This document shows positions 11,681 to 22,793 of a stretch of DNA of 64,000 nucleotides, in pieces. Position 1 is the stretch's first letter; every line of letters starts with the position of its first letter. The notes below the pieces were generated by a model that ran no database searches, was not told where the DNA came from, and was given only the letters and a program-made list of their open reading frames with translations. This DNA is from Colletotrichum lupini. Lineage: Eukaryota > Ascomycota > Sordariomycetes > Glomerellales > Glomerellaceae. Both the position numbers and the translations under genes were made by a program. Location of the stretch: assembly GCF_023278565.1 (NCBI RefSeq), contig NC_064672.1, positions 5,828,001 to 5,892,000 of the forward strand, in the 5' to 3' direction.

Positions 11681-12495
11681 TATGATTCCATGCAGATGTG
11701 CAATGAGTACTTGTGATCTGGCAAACGTCTTGTCGTGTTAAGAAGATTCTACCTTTCTAGATGAATCAAATCGGAAAGGCTCTGCTCAACACCTACATTT
11801 ATATCCAAAATTCATGTTCCGGAACGCAGTGAGCTACCCATGCAACTGCGGCAGCACTAGTCCTAATCCGTGACATTCGTACAGTCGCCCAACGAGCGAC
11901 CCTATCAACTTCCATCCCTGCGCATACCTCAATGTTCCACTCGTTCGAGACGGTCAACCAAAACTCCATACTGCATGTCAATTTGACTCCGCGAACAAGT
12001 CGCATGCGACGTTGATGGTAGCATAGAAGGCGGAGAAATGTCTGACAGGTCACTCTTCACCAGGGCTGCTGCTGCGAGAGCACTAATTAGGTGACAGGAT
12101 AGCCGAGAAATGTCAGCGCCAAGGCATAGACTGCGACACATGGGAACCCGATTGTCATCATCCTCCCGTCTGACGGTCTCTTCGTTGCTTTCAGTGACAT
12201 ATAGTTCTACCAATGAGAAGCGATTCAATCAGTACCGCAGGGTATGCCTTCTCCTTGACTCTACTGGCTCATAACTGCGGTTCAAAGCGATACCCCGTAA
12301 GAACCGATGTTACAGAAGGGGTCTCACCCCAACACGCAGATGTTAATAACCTGCAGTTGAATAATATGCACCATGTGTTTGTTGTTCACGCATCTCAGTA
12401 TCATGGACGAAACGTAATTGATCAATAAAATCCGCTTGAGAATACAATGCTAATGCTACGCATCAAGAACGCTATACAATGAAAGCCGTAGTCGT
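11681..12495. other. Intergenic, no supported gene
   Basis: About 0.8 kb. It holds the promoter of the oxygenase gene (right of 11680) and the 3' region of the small secreted protein gene. The 84-99 aa frames on the minus strand (11799-12228) start at non-ATG codons or lack any recognisable features, so I do not call them. Confidence 0.45.
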
Positions 12496-12944
12496 TTAAG
12501 CGTTGACACAGCTGAAATCGGACAGGCTGTAGTATCCGCACTTGTCCGTCGTCGTCTTCCAGGCCCGGCAGTTACCGCACACACGGTCGACCGTGACTCT
12601 GCACAAAGAAGAGCTGCCGTAGCCGTTGGTGCCGCGCCAGTCCGAGGTCGTCAGCCCTCGGTCCGCGCCAGAGATGCGGGCCGAGACGGTAGAGCCATAC
12701 TCTATAGGGTTGGCGTACTTGTCAAACTTGCTATATCCCCAGAATATCACAGTCAGTCCAATATTCGTATACTAACGCCAGGTTGATGAGAGAGGTGGTG
12801 TTCTTACGCCGTGCATGTGCAGTCCTGGGCCGCGGGGCAGTTGCCGCGAGCGACGAGCTCGACGCTCTCAGCGGCAGGCGCGCCGGGAGCGGCGTAGGCA
12901 GTGGAGAAGAGGGCGACGGCCACGGGGACGAGTGAGAACTTCAT
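12496..12944 (-). CDS. Small secreted cysteine-rich protein (123 aa, two exons)
   Basis: Minus-strand exons 12944-12808 and 12730-12496; one 77-nt intron with GTAAGA donor and ATAG acceptor, phases close (2/1). A clear signal peptide (MKFSLVPVAVALFSTAYA, then AAPGAP) is followed by a short pro-like stretch ending LVARG, a possible processing point. The mature part is about 89 residues with eight cysteines and a Gly/Ser/Tyr-rich middle (GTNGYGSSSL). Eight cysteines would allow four disulfides. I do not recognise the family; size and composition fit an effector or antimicrobial/killer-type small secreted protein, which is inference. A TATA element lies about 140 bp upstream. It sits next to another secreted-protein gene on the same strand. 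Confidence 0.82.
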
Positions 12945-13722
12945 GTTGGTGGAAGAAGAGTTTTGAAAGAGTGGATTGAGGTCAGAGATCTGAGCAACTA
13001 GTGAACGAGCGAATGAGTGACTGGCGTTGAAGACTGAGAGGCCACACCGGCATGTAATTCCACTTCGTCTTGAACATCCACCTATATAACGTCGGCAGGG
13101 TACTTCATGAACGAGAGTCATGGCCGCGGCTCGGCATCAAACCACGAGCGTTTTCCCCGATACTATCTAGAAAGATTGCGATGAGACGAACTAATTCGAT
13201 AGAGTTCGGATCGAACCCGAGGCTTTGGCGCACCTCGTCTCATGTTTGACCCAGTAATTCCCTATTGCAGAGCGCTGCGGCGAGAGAAAATCCGTGCTTT
13301 CCAGATGAGGCAGAGAAAAGGATAATTGATTATTTGTTCCAGACTACGGCACCGGCGGCCCCGGGGCTCGCTGCTGAAGAATAAGATTAGGCTTGGGCGG
13401 TGCCTTAAATCACCGCCATTTCGTACTGCGAGTCAGGCTACTGGATCGCAATTGCGGGCGGTCGGTCTGGCGCTGCCGTTGGCGCGCGCAGCGACCAGGT
13501 GACCCGTGAGAGATTGAGCTTTTGAGAAAAGCGAGGTGCAATCTGATAACGCGAGTCGTTGCCAAGAAAACAGTTTGTGAAGCGTTGGTAGTCAGCCTTG
13601 GCGCCTCGAGCTTTGAGATTGTGAAGAGGGAGCCATGGTGTCACCGGTTGCATGCACCGATGATATGTGAGAACAATTCTCTGGATTCATAGACATCGGT
13701 TTGCTTCAAGCTCTCGAAACAT
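12945..13722. other. Intergenic between the two secreted-protein genes
   Basis: About 0.8 kb: promoter of the Cys-rich secreted protein and 3' region of the CVNH gene. A 71-aa minus-strand frame with an ATG at 13653 is present but has no signal peptide, domain or splice partner, so it is not called. Confidence 0.4.
13083..13088 (-). promoter_or_regulatory. TATA box for the Cys-rich secreted protein gene
   Basis: TATATA, read on the minus strand within GTTATATAGG, lies about 140 bp upstream of the ATG at 12944. Position and spacing match those of the next gene. Confidence 0.4.
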
Positions 13723-14418
13723 TCAGTTTAAAGTAGAAGAATGAAGCGCTGAATGTTCTATTGAGTAGCAACTAAAAAGTATGCTCGCTATGCTCCGTTT
13801 GTGTTTAGTACCCCTGACTCTCCTCCAATTTCCCACTACACCGAAATAAGGTTCAAATTGAGAGGGCCTCCAGCACTTGAGGTCTCCGTCGATGTTGCTC
13901 AGGCACGTGTCTAAGCCGATTAGTCAGTACTTGCTGTGATAATTGATTAACTTCCCATGATAATCTTACCCAGGTTCAGGGACGAAGGTCTCTTCGTTCC
14001 GGTGGAATCAGTGCAGCGGCAGTTCAAGATCTGCTTCTTGTCGCCGCCAAGACCACAGTCGCAGAACTTGAACGATGGGCTTTTGCAACATGTCAGTATG
14101 AAGATTGATTAACTAAAGGTATGGCTTACTTGGAAGGACGGCACTGCGAATAAATCACATTAGTTTGAATCCATCGATGGAGCGACTCAGAGCTTGGCTT
14201 CTGGGTGTAAGACTTACGACAATCCTGCCTCCGACATTGGCCAGGCACTTGGTCATATCCAAGTCGGTCGAGTAGGAATCCTCCTGGTATTTGTCCATGC
14301 AGTAGGACTTGACGCTGGTAGAGAAGTAGGACGTGCCAGAGCATGTCGCCGAAAAGTCGCCAGCGGCGACTTGGAGGGCAGCCATGGCCAGAAGAGGAAG
14401 ACTAGCGAGTACGCGCAT
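13723..14418 (-). CDS. Secreted CVNH (cyanovirin-N homology) lectin-like protein (four exons incl. a 14-nt micro-exon)
   Basis: Minus-strand exons 14418-14218, 14143-14130, 14079-13970 and 13910-13723; introns of 74, 50 and 59 nt. Signal peptide MRVLASLPLLAMAALQVAAG, then one CVNH domain (about residues 20-124). Its two pseudo-symmetric halves show FSATC ... DLDMTKCLANVGGRI and FKFCDCG ... LNLDTCLSNIDGDLKC. These match the family's F-x-x-x-C / L-D-L-x-x-x-x-x-N-x-x-G-x-L pattern. The 14-nt exon 2 encodes CRPS and joins the halves; omitting it breaks the frame. CVNH proteins bind high-mannose glycans; fungal members are often secreted. After the domain the open frame runs about 45 more residues of unconvincing composition to a TGA at 13723, so the true C terminus may be earlier through another splice. 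The domain assignment is firm; the 3' end is not. Confidence 0.8.
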
Positions 14419-14550
14419 GGTGAAATGATTTAATGAGTGAATAGTATTGAAAGAGTGGAAGAAGGCAATGGACAAAGGAATGTGAGTAGCAAGGCTGGTG
14501 ATTCAAAAAAGAAAATGGGCGGAAGAAGACCTTCTAGGACTTGTACTGTG

Positions 14551-14557
14551 TTTTATA
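14551..14557 (-). promoter_or_regulatory. TATA box for the CVNH gene
   Basis: TATAAAA on the minus strand (within CCTATAAAACAC), about 135 bp upstream of the ATG at 14418. Confidence 0.45.
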
Positions 14558-14923
14558 GGTTTCTAGTATAACAGCAAGCTTCCTAGCAAGTTCGTCCGAG
14601 CGGAATAGAAGCACGGAGTCCTCAATGAGATAGTCAACTAAGCTGCGTCCCTTCCTAGTTGTCGAGTCGTGACTATGTGAGGCTTGATACATTAGGTAGA
14701 AACCTTAAACCACTTGAAGCTTACCTGACTCCTGCCGCCGCGCGACTCGTGGATGGCGGAAAGGGCATCAATTAGGCGAACATTTCACACCTTTCGAGGC
14801 AAATTTCGATTCCAACATATTGTAGGGCGTGTAAAGATTAGAAATCAAGCGGGTGTTGAGAAATGAGAATGTAGGTATCAATCGTCTCTTAATTTCCGAA
14901 AACGCTAACGGACTGGTCACGCC

Positions 14924-16003
14924 CTAACCCAAGAGCTCGTGCAGACCCTCCTCCTTCAGCGTCTCTCTCACTGCCTCGAGGACCTTTGAGTGGACTGACG
15001 GCGGTGCCGCGATGAAACCGTAATTTGCCTTCATCTTCCGTCCCGCTACGAGATTTACCGGGTTGCCGTCGACGTCGGTGACCTTCCCGCCTACCTCCTC
15101 GAAAAGCAGCATGGCGCCCGCGTGGTCCCAGATCTTTGCGAGACGGTCACGCCGCCTGTAGGCCCAGAACGTGCAATTCGCCTGACCGAGACCGAGAACC
15201 GTCCACCGCAAAACCCAGCCGAGCAGATCGTTGCCCGGATATGCTACACCAAGGCGTTCGGCGACTTTTTGGTGGATACCCGGAGCCCCAGATTCGGAGC
15301 CTTCAATGCATGTCACTGACACCAGGGATTGCGTATCCACGTCGGCGTGGCGGGGAATCTTTGTGGGCTCGAGGTCGATCGGGCCAGGAAGCGGCCGGAT
15401 GAAGGTTCCGTGCCCTCGGACTGCGAACATGATGCTGCCGGTACCGGTGGGGTCGATGGAGTCGTTGTTGATGGGCGCCTTCGCGTCGGCCGAGAGTAGC
15501 GGCAGACCGACAATGCCGACGCTCTGCTTCCCTTCTTCCATCAGGCAGACGTTGATGGCGTAGAGCTCACCCCGCACAAAGGTCTTTGTTCCATCGATGG
15601 GGTCAAACACCCAGAAGCGGCCAGTAGGTGATGGGTCGCTAAGGCCGCACCAGTCGATCATGTCGCACATCTCCTCTGGTGACGTAGGCAGCTTGCATAA
15701 TGAGTCGGCGGTCTTGTCGTTCTCGACCTGCTGCAGCAGCGCCCATACAGACTCGAGGAGCTTGGGATTCTCGCGGAGGTCAGCGGCGGACTCCTCGCCG
15801 ACAAATTTATCGTTGGGAAAGGCGGCGTGCAGTGTGCTCGTCAGTAGGGCCTGGATGGCGAAGTCGGCAACGGTGACTGGGCTGAGATCCTCTTTTGTCA
15901 CGACGCCCTTGTCATCTTTGACGAGAACACGGCGGCTAAGCTTGGCGCCGTGTTGTATGGCGGCAATGGCAGTTGCCAATTCTCGAGCATATGGTCCGTC
16001 CAT
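14924..16003 (-). CDS. 3'(2'),5'-bisphosphate nucleotidase-like phosphatase (359 aa)
   Basis: Single exon with its ATG at 16003. It carries all the metal-site motifs of the inositol monophosphatase/PAP phosphatase superfamily: D47 in TVADF, GEES (E70, E71), WVFDPIDGTKTF (D134 and D137) and IWDHAGAM (D293). The length is that of HAL2/MET22-type enzymes. These hydrolyse 3'-phosphoadenosine-5'-phosphate to AMP in sulfate assimilation and are Mg-dependent and typically Li/Na-sensitive. The C-terminal part (LRWTVLGLGQANCTFWAYRR) differs from yeast Hal2 as I remember it and resembles a fungal paralogue group. Substrate could therefore be PAP or an inositol phosphate. A GCAGAT-type hexamer repeat lies in the 5' leader region (about 16170-16200). 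Family call firm, exact substrate inferred. Confidence 0.88.
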   Translation of the reverse strand: MDGPYARELATAIAAIQHGAKLSRRVLVKDDKGVVTKEDLSPVTVADFAIQALLTSTLHAAFPNDKFVGEESAADLRENPKLLESVWALLQQVENDKTADSLCKLPTSPEEMCDMIDWCGLSDPSPTGRFWVFDPIDGTKTFVRGELYAINVCLMEEGKQSVGIVGLPLLSADAKAPINNDSIDPTGTGSIMFAVRGHGTFIRPLPGPIDLEPTKIPRHADVDTQSLVSVTCIEGSESGAPGIHQKVAERLGVAYPGNDLLGWVLRWTVLGLGQANCTFWAYRRRDRLAKIWDHAGAMLLFEEVGGKVTDVDGNPVNLVAGRKMKANYGFIAAPPSVHSKVLEAVRETLKEEGLHELLG

Positions 16004-16721
16004 TTTGGTTGCTGGGTGATGCCGTCTATCGGGGAGAACGGTGAGATGAGGTGGTGGTGTTGAGAGTAGTGTAGACGATAGGTGGGGTGAATTTGACAGC
16101 GCTGATCAGTGTTCGTGCAGAGTGGGTTCGGTGAGTACCAGTTGATGAGTCAGGCGATTGATGTGGATGCGATGTGAATGCAGATGCAGATGCGGATGCG
16201 GATATTACCTCACGCAGGTGTTCTGTTCGCAACCGGGGAGATGACTGGTGGTAGTGGTAAGCTACGAATGCCGCCGCGTGAATGTGGTTGAATGCAGTTT
16301 CTTGAATGCCGCCGATGATGTCAGACCACAAGTCTAGGCATGGTAGGCGCGCTTTTCCCAAGCGCCTTCCCGTTGCAAATTTTGCCGGAAGAACTCCGGT
16401 GACGTGGGACCTGGAAGGAGTGGCCCCGGCATCGGCGTCGGCAGCCCCGATTCGAAAGGCGGGTCCGTTTCCGCTATCCAGAGCTTCGGATCCGATCTAC
16501 AATGGAGTTGCAACGACATTCAGTGCGAAAAGAGCTTACAAATGGGAAGTTGGGGGGTATCACAAGGTCTTGGCTGCCGATAGATAGAAGGTATAAGTTA
16601 CAAAGTTGAAAAGCCACGCCCCGAGTTCACCCTTTGGCCCCAAGTCTCATTTTGGCAGATCCCATGTGCAGGTTTGCATGATGTATTTTCCTGGTAGAGG
16701 TCTAGTAAGCAATTCCGCCAT
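16004..16721. other. Intergenic: phosphatase promoter and neighbouring 3' end
   Basis: About 0.7 kb. It contains an imperfect GATGCG/GCAGAT hexamer repeat at about 16155-16203. The minus-strand 111-aa frame here (16026-16361) is low-complexity His/Ser/Thr-rich leader sequence and is not called. Confidence 0.4.
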
Positions 16722-17444
16722 TCAAACGCATAGAGGCGAAATCGGGCACTTACTGTCTTTCCAGGTACGTTTCTTATGGAACAATACAGCTCTCAAATAC
16801 CAAAGCCTGGTACACCACACGGCCGCCAGAGCATCACGCATCGCCCGGTCCAGGGAGACCAGAATGTTGAGACTGTACATGCCGCTGTTGGACTCCTCAA
16901 CTGCCAATCTTGTTCCATTACCGTCAAGCCAGTCGAAAACTTGGTTGTTGCGGCGAACGTCGAACAGTAGCTCTCGCGCCTCGTAATACTCGGTCCTGTC
17001 ACTCGCCTTCCGCCGGCCCACCAGCCAGGCCTTGCATTCGCTCTTGCCAATCTTCAAAAACTTGAGCCCGATGCTACCCAAACCACTCCGAGATGTTGGT
17101 TTGATGTAGTACGGGAAGGTCTCCTGGAGAATGGCAGGTGGGCGCTCCAAATTGAAGATGTGCCTCGAGTTGGAGACAATTTCGGGCAGACGGTTCGACT
17201 CATCAGGCCTTTTCTTGATACTGTAGTCGATGCGGCTGAACTCCACAAGTCTATCGGTTTCTCGTAAGAAGTCTATTTGGTGGTTGATCTCGAAAATTCC
17301 CGGCGCATCCGCATTCCGGGTGTTGGCGGAATGGACAAATCGGCCAGCCAGCCGGAGTGTATCTGGCGGCAAATTCTCTGAGACTGTACCAGCATCCACC
17401 GCATAGTCTGGCGGAAGATCGGGGTTGGTGTCGACTTGTGCCAT
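16722..17444 (-). CDS. Conserved fungal protein of unknown function (about 240 aa)
   Basis: The open frame extends to a TTG at 17483, but its first ATG is at 17444, used here. The N terminus is acidic and Pro-rich; then follow GRFVHSANTR, SRHIFNLERPP (about 93-103) and a C-terminal block FDVRRNNQVFDWLDGNGTRLAVEE, split here as two motifs around residues 170-193, ending AVWCTRLWYLRAV. The order (small beta-rich blocks, then a Trp-Cys helix near the C terminus) fits a recurrent family of uncharacterised filamentous-fungal proteins that I associate loosely with a tubby-C-like fold. No signal peptide or membrane segment. A GTAAGT sits just before the stop region (about 16752), so a second exon ending near 16600 is possible and would replace the last residues. 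The 3' end is therefore uncertain. Confidence 0.65.
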   Translation of the reverse strand: MAQVDTNPDLPPDYAVDAGTVSENLPPDTLRLAGRFVHSANTRNADAPGIFEINHQIDFLRETDRLVEFSRIDYSIKKRPDESNRLPEIVSNSRHIFNLERPPAILQETFPYYIKPTSRSGLGSIGLKFLKIGKSECKAWLVGRRKASDRTEYYEARELLFDVRRNNQVFDWLDGNGTRLAVEESNSGMYSLNILVSLDRAMRDALAAVWCTRLWYLRAVLFHKKRTWKDSKCPISPLCV

Positions 17445-18717
17445 CTCGTCTTTCAATCTCTTCTTCGCTAGATCAACAGCCAATGACGACTATCTGAGGT
17501 GGTTGAGCAACGGCTTCGAGAAACAGTTGCGCAGATCAAACTATTGTAGGAGGAGTGGCTCCTTGGACATGGTACTGATTGAATGGGTTGCAGTGAAATG
17601 AGAGCCTGGCGGTTGAACGTGGTGACATGTTTATGATGGATGAGGTCATGTGCAACATCGCATGAGCCGTGACAGGCCCGAACGGCAAGCGTCGCCCGAG
17701 CATGCTCCCGCAAATGCGACAGACAGTTAATTGGCTCTTCTTGTTTGGCTGCCTACGTAAGCGGGCGATAAAGAAACGTTGAAGCGCTACAACGCTCGGG
17801 AATGCGGCAAATGTGATTGGGTTGTGTGCTCTGTCAGCAACTCGCCCGAACCTGAAAGTGCGGCATAATGTCGGAAATGCCTCAACGTAGTGGTCAGCTG
17901 CGTCTAGTTTTGCCCGGCTTGTATGGTTAATCGTCGAAAAACGGATTCGTTAATGCGGGTGGCCTCAGAATCAACTGTACGACTCAATCAAGAACTTAAA
18001 ATCATGTACACAACATATGAACGCACTCAATTTGCGCTATTTTCAACCGCTCCCAACTTGCTCAAGGTCCAAGTGGTGATTGTATACCATCCTATTTTGT
18101 TCCATTCACCACCTTACCAACGCGCCTTCGCCTCGATCTAGTTCCATGACAAATCGTGCTGCAGACATTCAAGCTGCACTGAAATGAATCCGCGAGCGAG
18201 TTACGCGTGTGTAGTCGACGGTTGCATTGGTCGAAGTTGGTCGAAGATGACCCTTTTATCGGAGGGACGAAATGTGACGGTGTTTAGAAAGACAGCTCAT
18301 AGAATATTGCAAAAGTCGCTCTCACGATAATGACCAACCGGCGAGAGCTCAGGGGAACAGGCGTGTTTGTCTACTCTGTCTTCAAGGCTACTTGCCGAAG
18401 CACACGTAGGTGCGAGTCTACACGCCGCACCTATTGTTTGCCTAGTACAGGTCTGTGGGATGGAAATCCAGTCCCTTAGCACGATGAAGGTTTCTTAACC
18501 ATACTTCTCAGCCTCATGTATGGTGTGGGCGCCGTCAAAGATAAGGCTGAGCCTGTGCTACTGCTAGGCAGGAAGGTTACAGCCCAAAGCCCCTGCTTGC
18601 ATACCCGTCCGTGCCGTTCCTATGAACTGGGTAAGGTATTGGGCTGCTGGCAGGCTCGAGGAGTAGCTTCGGGGACTGTTGCTGGTCCCGCACCTGTTAG
18701 ATGCAAAGAAATGCAAG
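17445..18717. other. Gene-free flank left of the transposon island
   Basis: About 1.3 kb of normal-GC sequence ending at the GTTAGT target duplication. It contains only frames of 60-72 codons without support. GC falls abruptly beyond 18780. Confidence 0.45.
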
Positions 18718-18723
18718 GTTAGT

Positions 18724-18757
18724 TACGGCAGACTGCAAGAGGCACTCCGCCAAAACC
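18724..18757 (+). repeat. Left terminal inverted repeat of the outer DNA transposon
   Basis: 34 bp beginning TACGGCAGACT. It matches the reverse complement of 44582-44615 at 29 of 34 positions; four of the five differences are G/A or C/T transitions, with the mutated state on the right copy. Confidence 0.8.
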
Positions 18758-21700
18758 GTTCTTTCCAATAGACCTACGGCTACCGTAAATTTAAGGCATT
18801 AATAGTGCGACTTTCTTATACGTATAAATAAATATTATAATAAATCCCGTATATTATTATAAGGAATTATTTATAACCGTAAGTAGTAGTAGTTACGTAA
18901 GGGTAATTATACTATTTAGCAAAAGTAGGGTAGCTAAGGGGCATATCCTCTTTACTAATTTCTATTACTAATTAATTTCCCTTTTTTCTTAACTAACCTA
19001 ATATTCCTTAAGTAAAGTAAATAATCCGCTTATACCCCTATAGTTACTTATTAACGACTATATTTTGCCTTATTATACTTTATACCCTTTTCTACTTTAC
19101 TTTTATTATTATTACCTAATTATATACGTAATTATAAATATAATATTCGCAATTTACTAATTAGAAATATTAATTAAGTATAATTAAGTAATTTTATACG
19201 TAATTACTAATACAATTTTTACTAATTAATAATTATGCTTCTTTTTAAGCTAATATATATATAATTATAAATATAATTACGCATATATACCTATTTATAA
19301 TTTAATTCTTTTTATTTACTTTTTTTTTAGTATTAACTATTTACGTATATATACTAATAATTTCGTATAGGATACTCCCTTTTTTAATAATTATATACGC
19401 CGTATAATACTTATAATAAGCGCTTAATATAGCGTTCTAACTTATATTAAGGGTATATAGCTCCTAACGGTCCCTATATACTAACTTATATAGTACCCTA
19501 ACGACCTTATATCTTATAAAATAACCTCTTACCTTCTTATTAATACGTATACCTCTATATAATAGCTTTTTTATTATATAGATTCTTATATTATTTATAA
19601 GCTTTTTATTTTCCCTTTTAAAAACTTTTTATTAGATCTATAACTTTAGTATTATATAAGTTAGTATATATTACCCTATACTATTTAATATTATTATATT
19701 AACTTATATAATCTAGCCCTAGCGTTAAATTAAGCTTAACCCTAAGATTACTAAAAATAGCCGTTATATACCCCTAGATATTGCTATAACTCGTACTTAG
19801 GCTACTAATACTATCTAAATAACTATATATAGTAATATTAAGACTAGTACCGAGTCGTATACCTATTATAAAGCTAATAAAAGCATTTTCGCTAATTATG
19901 TTATTTTTATAAGTAAGGGCTATTTTAATTATAACTATATATTTACTATATACGAGCATACGCTCGTTACGCCTCCCGTTATTACTTATATATTACCCTA
20001 TACTACTTTATATTTAATTATAACTTACTAACGGTTCGTATTAGTTTATAATATACTTATTAAGATTATTAAGTACGGTCGTAATTATAAAAATTATAAT
20101 AAAGTCCGTATTAATACTTTACTTAAGTTTTTAAATACTATCCTTATTATATACCTTTATATAATAATAAAAGCCCTTAAATAAGTAGCTAAGTAGGCTA
20201 AAAATAATAAAGAGGGTATATATAATAGTATATAAGATTATAAAGAGCGTTATTAACTTATATAAACTCTGAGTAAGGAGTAATTAATTTAATATTCTTA
20301 TATAATATAGTATAGGAGTTTATATAGGTATATATTAAGATACAGTATAATTAGGCTTAATACTTAAGTAATAAGGCCCTTACGGAGTTATAGGGTACTT
20401 ACTAGTTATAAACTAAAATATACGTACTTAGTTTAGCCTATAAAAAGCTATAACTAACTATATAAAAGCTCCCCCTAAAGTTTAACGTTTTTAATAAAAT
20501 TATAGAACTTTTATTTATTGTATATTATCGTTATATACTTTTCTATCCTTTTTAGTATTATAAATCCTTATAACCCTTTGGGGTCCGGTCCGCCTCATTA
20601 GGGGCCATCTTCGCCTTTACGGGCAAGCTAGTCTATTAGGGTTAATATCGAGTGTTTTTATTACGTACTTTAATAAAACTTTATAACTAATTATAGCCGG
20701 CTATAGCCGTTACTAACTATTAATATTAACTAAGCTTAAAATATTAATAACCCCGCTACTATAGCATATTAATTACCTTTTTAATAGCCGAATACTACCC
20801 CTTATTTTCTCCCTTTATCTTATTTAATAATAACCTCTCTCTAATATTCCTATTTAATACGCTCGCTTATGCTCTTTTTAAGCTCCTAATTATATTATTA
20901 AATCTAAGCTTATTTATACTCTATTATATTAAAAAGGCACTAATAAAGGCGACGCTTATTATAATATATTTATCCGTTTTTCGTAAGTTAATATTACTAA
21001 TATAATATTTATTAAGGCAGTCTCTCTATAGCTCGGGGTTATTTAATATAATACTTATAAAATTAAATAACTTCTAGTTATTAAAGAAGCCTAAAGGTCG
21101 ACGAGTTATTAATAACGTCTTAGTATTTTAATAAAGTATATTTAAAGTAAATAGTTAAATAGTAATAGTAATAGCGTAATAATAACGGACGGTAAAGGAA
21201 ACGTCTTCAATTTATTAAAAGAAACGAGGTAACGAATATATATATATATAAATAAAATTAAAAAGCAAATATCGTAAGGTCGATATTATCTAATAACGGT
21301 AACGAGGGTATTTCTAATACTACCGTTATAAACTATTATTACTTAAAAAAGTAACTAACTTAGCTAAGTGCGCGGGCTTATAAAATAATAGCGTCGGGCG
21401 CTTAATATTACTATTAATAATCCGTAATTATAAACTTTACAAAAGGGAAAGTTAAAAAAGTAAAAAATTTAAAACAAAATAGTTTATCGAGATAGTAGGA
21501 GTATCTATTAATACTATATATTACTATTATATAATCGATATCGAGAATCGCCCGAGTAGCTAGTAAAGGCAAAAATAAAAAACAAATAAATCCTTATAAG
21601 CGTTTATATTTTTATATATATACTTATAAAACTTTATAAATAAAAAAATACCCCTATATATTATTATAATTATATATAAATATTTACCCCTTATTTAAAA

Positions 21701-22095
21701 TTTCTTTCTTAGTTTCTTATTTTATATATTATTATTTTTTTAAAATAGTACGACTGCGTATTAATTTTTTATTATATTAAACGATAATTATTATAAAGTT
21801 AGAGAGTAATTAGACCTATAATATAATTATTATATATATTTTTATAGTTTTTAATATTAGAATTATAAAGCGAACTTTCGAACGTTAACTTACGAAATAA
21901 GACTTATAACTAGAAAAGCGTACGGTCTTTTTTAAAGATTTATTAATTCGTATTTAAGAATTATTTTTCTAATAATATTTAAATAATAAAAATATTCTTT
22001 TTTAACTCTAGTCTAAAAGATTTATAATTACGGCTATAGGATCATTAATACTTCGTTAATAAAATTAGCTTTAATAACGCTAAATATTAAAATAG
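18758..22095. other. RIP-decayed interior of the outer DNA transposon, left part
   Basis: About 3.3 kb, extremely AT-rich, with no open frame above 61 codons. I could not identify a protein in any frame. It continues across the copia insertion at 28030, the AATAG target duplication marking the joint. Confidence 0.5.
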
Positions 22096-22609
22096 TCTAG
22101 CACGTATAGCTTTAACGAGGTAATGCGGGATATTCTTATATAGAATATGAAAAGTGAATATTCATATAGAAGCAAGAATATATGAATATAGGGGAAATAA
22201 GCGTATATAAAAGAGGTTTTTGTAATAAAGAGAGTAATATAGTTGAATTACTATATGAGAAGTTGCTTGCTTAACGAAAGGTCTAGGTAGGCAAATACAC
22301 GCCTACATATAGGCATAAAAACCTCCTACTAGAATATTCCATTGCTTATTAATTATGATATAATTAATAAGCATATACGTAAGTGAATGCGTAATCGTAG
22401 TACGTAATTCCGCCTCGAGTAAATTCCAGATTATTCAGTTATCTTCCAGTACTTTCCACTGCTCACGTAAGCTTATATAAGCAGTATTGCTTACATAATC
22501 AATACCTATAATAATCTACAGAAATCGTAGATTAATATGGTATATAGTTTGCTTACGTAATATTGATAATAAGGCGAATAATAAGGTAAACAAAGTTACC
22601 TTCGTAACA
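22096..22609 (-). repeat. 3' LTR of copia copy 1
   Basis: 514 bp; same sequence as the other three LTRs of this family in the window. Confidence 0.93.
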
Positions 22610-22793
22610 CTCCCTCTTTTGCCTTATTAGCTATGTTGAAATAGCTAACCAAGTACCCTAGAGTAGATTTCTAGTACCCTAGAATAGTTTTTTGGTACCC
22701 TAGAACAATCTTTTGGTACCCTAGAGTATTTTCCTTAAAGTATTCATAAAAATATAAGGAAAATAAATACCTATATTAGGGGTATAATATAGG

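Noticed and set aside
11799..12228. Two overlapping minus-strand frames (84 and 99 codons)
   Set aside because: The longer starts at TTG and neither has a feature or believable splice extension.
13195..13240. B-box-like GGGTTCGATCC on the minus strand, a possible tRNA
   Set aside because: No matching A box, T-stem pairs poorly and no acceptor stem could be drawn.
13438..13653. 71-codon minus-strand frame with an ATG
   Set aside because: No signal peptide, domain or splice partner; lies in the promoter region of the secreted protein gene.
16026..16361. 111-codon minus-strand frame upstream of the phosphatase
   Set aside because: His/Ser/Thr-rich low complexity from a hexamer repeat; better explained as 5' leader or promoter.
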